From assembly GCF_000720485.1 (NCBI RefSeq), contig NZ_JOAX01000031.1:1-64000 (forward strand): 64,000 nucleotides of DNA, given 5' to 3'. Position numbers and translations under genes: made by a program. This document shows, in pieces, positions 61,123 to 64,000 of this stretch. This DNA comes from Streptomyces ochraceiscleroticus. GTDB lineage: Bacteria > Actinomycetota > Actinomycetes > Streptomycetales > Streptomycetaceae. The first letter of the stretch is position 1, and each line of letters begins with the position of its first letter. The notes beneath the pieces were generated by a model. The model saw nothing but the letters and a program-made list of their open reading frames with translations. It was not told the DNA's origin and made no database searches.

Positions 61123-62526
61123 TCACGCGCCCTGGATCTGGGCCAGCTTGCGGCCCGCCTTGAGGTACGGAGTGCCCGGCGTGGCGGCCAGCTTCTCCGC
61201 CAGCACCTCGGCCAGCGGACGGATCGCTTCCGCCTCGGCCAGTACCACCGTCTCCTGGCCCGACTCGGCCTCGATGACCAGCCGCAGTGCGTTCTGCTTC
61301 GCCAGTCGGCGGGCCGCCGACGCGCTGGCCGTGAACTCCAGCACCTTGGTCAGCACCGTGGCCACCGTCTCCGTGCCGTGCTCGGCGAGGTCCACCGAGG
61401 GCAGCGTGGAGACGTCGGCGAAGGACTTCTTGGAGAACTGCGCGACGAACCCGGCGCGGGCCGCCATCGCCGCCTCGATGCCGTACAGCGCGGTCACGAC
61501 CTCACCCGCGAGGATCTTCTTCAGATCCATCGGGTGCAGCGACTTCGCCTCGATGCGGGCCAGGACCTGGGCGATCTCCTCGTCCGTCCACTCCGTCCAC
61601 GCCTTGAGGTACGGCTCCATCAGCCGGTCCGGGACCGACATGATCTTGCCGAAGACGTCCTCGGCGGGGGCGTTCAGACCGACGTAGTTGCCCTTGGACT
61701 TGGACATCTTCGCGCCCGTGCCGTCCGTGCCCTCGATCAGCGGCATCGTGACGACGAGCTGCGGCTGCTGGCCCTTGAGCTCCATGAGCTTGCGGCCCAT
61801 CTGGAGGTTCAGCAGCTGGTCGGCGCCGCCGAGCTCCACGTCGCACGCCAGCGCCACGGAGTCCAGACCCTGCGCGATCGGGTACAGCATCTCCGTCATG
61901 GTCAGCCCGGAGCCGTCCGCCAGGCGCGTACGGAAGTCGTCGCGCTGCAGAAGCTGGGAGGCGGGGACCTTGGACAGCAGGCTCAGCAGCTCGGGGAAGG
62001 TGTACGGCGCCAGCCACTCGCTGTTCTGCCGGAAGCTGACCTTCTCGAAGTCGAAGAACGGCCGGACCTGGTCGCGGTAGGTCGCGAGATTCTTCGCGAT
62101 GTCCTCGTCGGTCAGCGGCGGGCGCTCGGTGCTGCGGCCCGAGGGGTCGCCGATCTTGGCCGTGAAGTCGCCGATGATCAGCGTGACGTCATGACCGAGG
62201 CGCTGGAACCGGCTGAGGATGATCAGCGGGACCGCGTGCCCCAGGTGCACGTCGGTTGCCGTCGGGTCGATGCCCAGCTTGATGTGCAGGCCCTTGCCGG
62301 CCGCCTTGCGCTCCTCGATGCGCTCGGCGAGCTGGTCCACGCCCGGCAGCACCTCGACCGTCCGCGCGGCGATCAGCGCGGCCTGCTCCTTGGCCGGCAG
62401 GTCCGTCAGGTCGAGATAGCGCCGCGCGCCCGTCTCCTTCAGCAGCTCCTCGACGGTGGAGTCGGCGGAGAGGTCTGCGGAGAGCAGCGTGCTGGCGCGG
62501 GCGACGGATTCGCCGAGGCGTGTCAT
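61123..62526 (-). CDS. tyrS: Tyrosyl-tRNA synthetase
   Basis: A 467-aa class I synthetase. The HIGH motif reads LGIDPTATDVHLGHAVPL and the KMSKS motif is GAKMSKSKGNYVGL. Between are GGADQLLNLQMGRKLMELKG and SGLTMTEMLYPIAQGLDS for tyrosine and tRNA binding. The KMSKS form and HLGH resemble the TyrZ-type group rather than the KFGKT form of B. subtilis TyrS. An N-terminal ~35-residue extension precedes the catalytic core. No T-box was seen upstream. Confidence 0.96.
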   Translation of the reverse strand: MTRLGESVARASTLLSADLSADSTVEELLKETGARRYLDLTDLPAKEQAALIAARTVEVLPGVDQLAERIEERKAAGKGLHIKLGIDPTATDVHLGHAVPLIILSRFQRLGHDVTLIIGDFTAKIGDPSGRSTERPPLTDEDIAKNLATYRDQVRPFFDFEKVSFRQNSEWLAPYTFPELLSLLSKVPASQLLQRDDFRTRLADGSGLTMTEMLYPIAQGLDSVALACDVELGGADQLLNLQMGRKLMELKGQQPQLVVTMPLIEGTDGTGAKMSKSKGNYVGLNAPAEDVFGKIMSVPDRLMEPYLKAWTEWTDEEIAQVLARIEAKSLHPMDLKKILAGEVVTALYGIEAAMAARAGFVAQFSKKSFADVSTLPSVDLAEHGTETVATVLTKVLEFTASASAARRLAKQNALRLVIEAESGQETVVLAEAEAIRPLAEVLAEKLAATPGTPYLKAGRKLAQIQGA

Positions 62527-62691
62527 GGCGTTCCTGATCGGTCGTTGATCCCAAACGGGAGGACGGAACCGATTCTATTAGCCGTGCGAAGCCTGGCCGA
62601 CCGACTGTCCACAGGCCGGCCACGCGGTACGACAAGTGCGCGCGGCCCCGGGACGGGCGCACGGACGGCGTCGCCCCGGGCGCGCCCGGCC

Positions 62692-64000
62692 TCACACCCC
62701 CCGGCTCACCGAGCTCATGTTGAAGTCCGGGATGCGCAGCGCGGGCATCGCGGCCCGCGTGAAGTAGTCGCTCCACTCGCGCGGCAGCGTGCGCTCCGTA
62801 CGGCCCGCCTCGCTCGCCCGCCCCAGCAGGTCCACCGGCGACTCGTTGAACCGGAAGTTGTTCACCTCGCCGACCACCTCGCCGCCCTCCACGAGGTACA
62901 CGCCGTCCCTGGTCAGCCCCGTGAGCAGCAGCGTCGCCGGATCGACCTCGCGGATGTACCACAGGCAGGTCAGCAGCAGCCCGCGCTCGGTGCCGGCCAC
63001 CAGCTCGTCCAGGGACTTCGTGCCGCCCGCGTCCAGCAGCAGGTTGTCGACCGCGGGGGCCACCGGCAGGCCGGTCAGGTCCGCGCTGTGCCGGGTGGTG
63101 ACCAGCCGGTTCAGCGCGCCGTCCCGCAGCCAGTCGGTGGGCTCCAGCGGCAGCCCGTTGTCGAAGACCGAGGCGTCGTCCCCGGAGCTGTGCGCCAGCA
63201 CGAAGGGCGCGCACTCCAGACCCGCGGCCCCCGGGTCGCTGCGCAGCGTCAGCGGCAGCCCGGAGAGCTTCTCGCCGACCCGGGTGGAGCCCCCGGGCGA
63301 CGCGAAGACCGTGCGGCCCTCGGCCGCGTCCCGCGCCCCGGAGGACCACATCTGGTACACGAGCAGGTCGGCGACGGCGGTGGGCGGCAGCAGCGTCTCG
63401 TACCGCCCGGCGGGCAGCTCGGTCCGCCGCTCGGCCCAGGCCAGCCGACGCGCCAGGTCGGCGTCCATGGCCAGCGGATCGACGTCCCGGAAGTCCCGGG
63501 TGGCCCGGCCGGCCCAGGCCGAGCGGGTGCGGTCGGGCGACTTGGCGTTCAGCTCCAGGGTGCCGGTGGGCTGGTCGTGCCGGAGCCGCAGCCCGGTGGA
63601 GGAACCCACGTACGAGGACACGACCTCGTGGTGGGCGAACCCGTACAGCTCGCGGCCGCCGTCCCGGGCCCGCCGGAAGGCTTCGCCCAGCGCCGGCGCG
63701 AAGTCGGCGAACACCTCGGAGGAGGTCTCGGCGGGCGGCTCGGTGAAGCCGGGAGAGGGCGCACCGCCCGGTACGAGCGGCTGCGCGTCCTCGGCGGGCC
63801 CCGCGCCCCGGGCGGCCGCCTCCGCGGACCGCACCAGCTCCTCCAGGTCGTCGCCGGTGACCGCGGCGCGCGAGACGACACCGGACGCGGTGCCCTCCTT
63901 GCCGTCGACGGTGGCGATGACGGTGAGGGTGCGGCCGCGGGTGACCCCGTTGGTGGTGAGCGCGTTGCCCGCCCAGCGCAGGTTGGCGGTGGCGGACTCG
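62692..64000 (-). CDS. TldE/PmbA-type metallopeptidase-related protein, N-terminus cut by the window edge
   Basis: At least 436 residues are visible; the frame runs off the right edge, so the 5' end is missing. It has VSSYVGSSTGLRLRHDQPTGTLELNAKSPDRTRSAW, TLLPPTAVADLLVYQMW, GRTVFASPGGSTRVGEKLSGLPLTLRSDPG, TGLPVAPAVDNLLLDAG, LLLTCLWYIREVDPATLLLTGLTRDGVYLVEGGEVVGEVNNFRFNESPVDLL. This is the TldD/PmbA fold. It lacks the HExxxH zinc motif in the visible part, as expected for TldE, which partners the active TldD. Confidence 0.92.
   Translation of the reverse strand, partial: ESATANLRWAGNALTTNGVTRGRTLTVIATVDGKEGTASGVVSRAAVTGDDLEELVRSAEAAARGAGPAEDAQPLVPGGAPSPGFTEPPAETSSEVFADFAPALGEAFRRARDGGRELYGFAHHEVVSSYVGSSTGLRLRHDQPTGTLELNAKSPDRTRSAWAGRATRDFRDVDPLAMDADLARRLAWAERRTELPAGRYETLLPPTAVADLLVYQMWSSGARDAAEGRTVFASPGGSTRVGEKLSGLPLTLRSDPGAAGLECAPFVLAHSSGDDASVFDNGLPLEPTDWLRDGALNRLVTTRHSADLTGLPVAPAVDNLLLDAGGTKSLDELVAGTERGLLLTCLWYIREVDPATLLLTGLTRDGVYLVEGGEVVGEVNNFRFNESPVDLLGRASEAGRTERTLPREWSDYFTRAAMPALRIPDFNMSSVSRGV

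Noticed and set aside
62527..62691. T-box leader for tyrS
   Set aside because: No T-box consensus or specifier stem could be read in the 165-bp gap.

Overview
The window is a stretch of Streptomyces (or very closely related actinomycete) chromosome. The evidence is very high GC, GTG/TTG starts, strong GGAGG-type ribosome binding sites, almost no TTA codons, an ectABCD operon, a gbn-type nucleoid protein gene and an actinobacterial asp23/amaP operon. Gene content and order recall the S. coelicolor SCO18xx core region (ect genes, cob genes, pit, gbn, enoyl-CoA hydratase, tyrS), so most of it is conserved chromosome. No insertion sequence, prophage, tRNA, rRNA or CRISPR array was seen.

Layout. 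1-1.0 kb: a TerD protein (cut by the edge) and a GlsB-type membrane protein. 1.1-5.8 kb: uronate dehydrogenase, a protein of unknown function, an IclR regulator and ketoglutarate-semialdehyde dehydrogenase, suggesting oxidative uronate catabolism. 5.8-11.2 kb: GNAT, methyltransferase, class V aminotransferase, OYE-type alkene reductase, and an ECF sigma factor coupled to a zinc-finger/MDMPI protein. 11.3-14.7 kb: ectABCD on the minus strand, for ectoine and 5-hydroxyectoine. 15-19.8 kb: amidohydrolase, BASS transporter, CobC- and CobE-like proteins, ZIP transporter. 19.8-26.8 kb: cobD-cobQ-chelatase-cobO-cobB on the minus strand, led by a clear B12 riboswitch.

26.9-31.4 kb holds the most interesting system: a tightly coupled three-gene operon of an EACC1 protein, a membrane-spanning caspase whose outer part looks like a substrate-binding domain plus a VWA domain, and a lipoprotein solute-binding protein. 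The caspase gene has an in-frame TTA codon, so its translation should depend on the developmental tRNA bldA. I infer a ligand-sensing conflict or programmed-death device.

31.4-41.9 kb: phosphate transporter with a PHO box, GH25 lysozyme (also with a TTA codon), class II aldolase, alpha/beta hydrolase, an unrecognised 557-aa protein, VOC protein, an ABC-F ATPase behind a possible attenuator, gbn with clustered GATC sites, enoyl-CoA hydratase. 42.1-44.8 kb: the Asp23/AmaP envelope-stress operon. 44.8-49.8 kb: SDR, GH15, SURF1, a Cys-rich protein, DEDDh exonuclease-BRCT. 50-54.2 kb: amidohydrolase, a fatty-acid-hydroxylase plus lysoplasmalogenase pair (possible ether-lipid turnover), alcohol dehydrogenase. 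54.2-64 kb: subtilase, acetate permease operon with a CRP-like operator, moaA, small conserved proteins, tyrS and a TldE/PmbA gene cut by the right edge.
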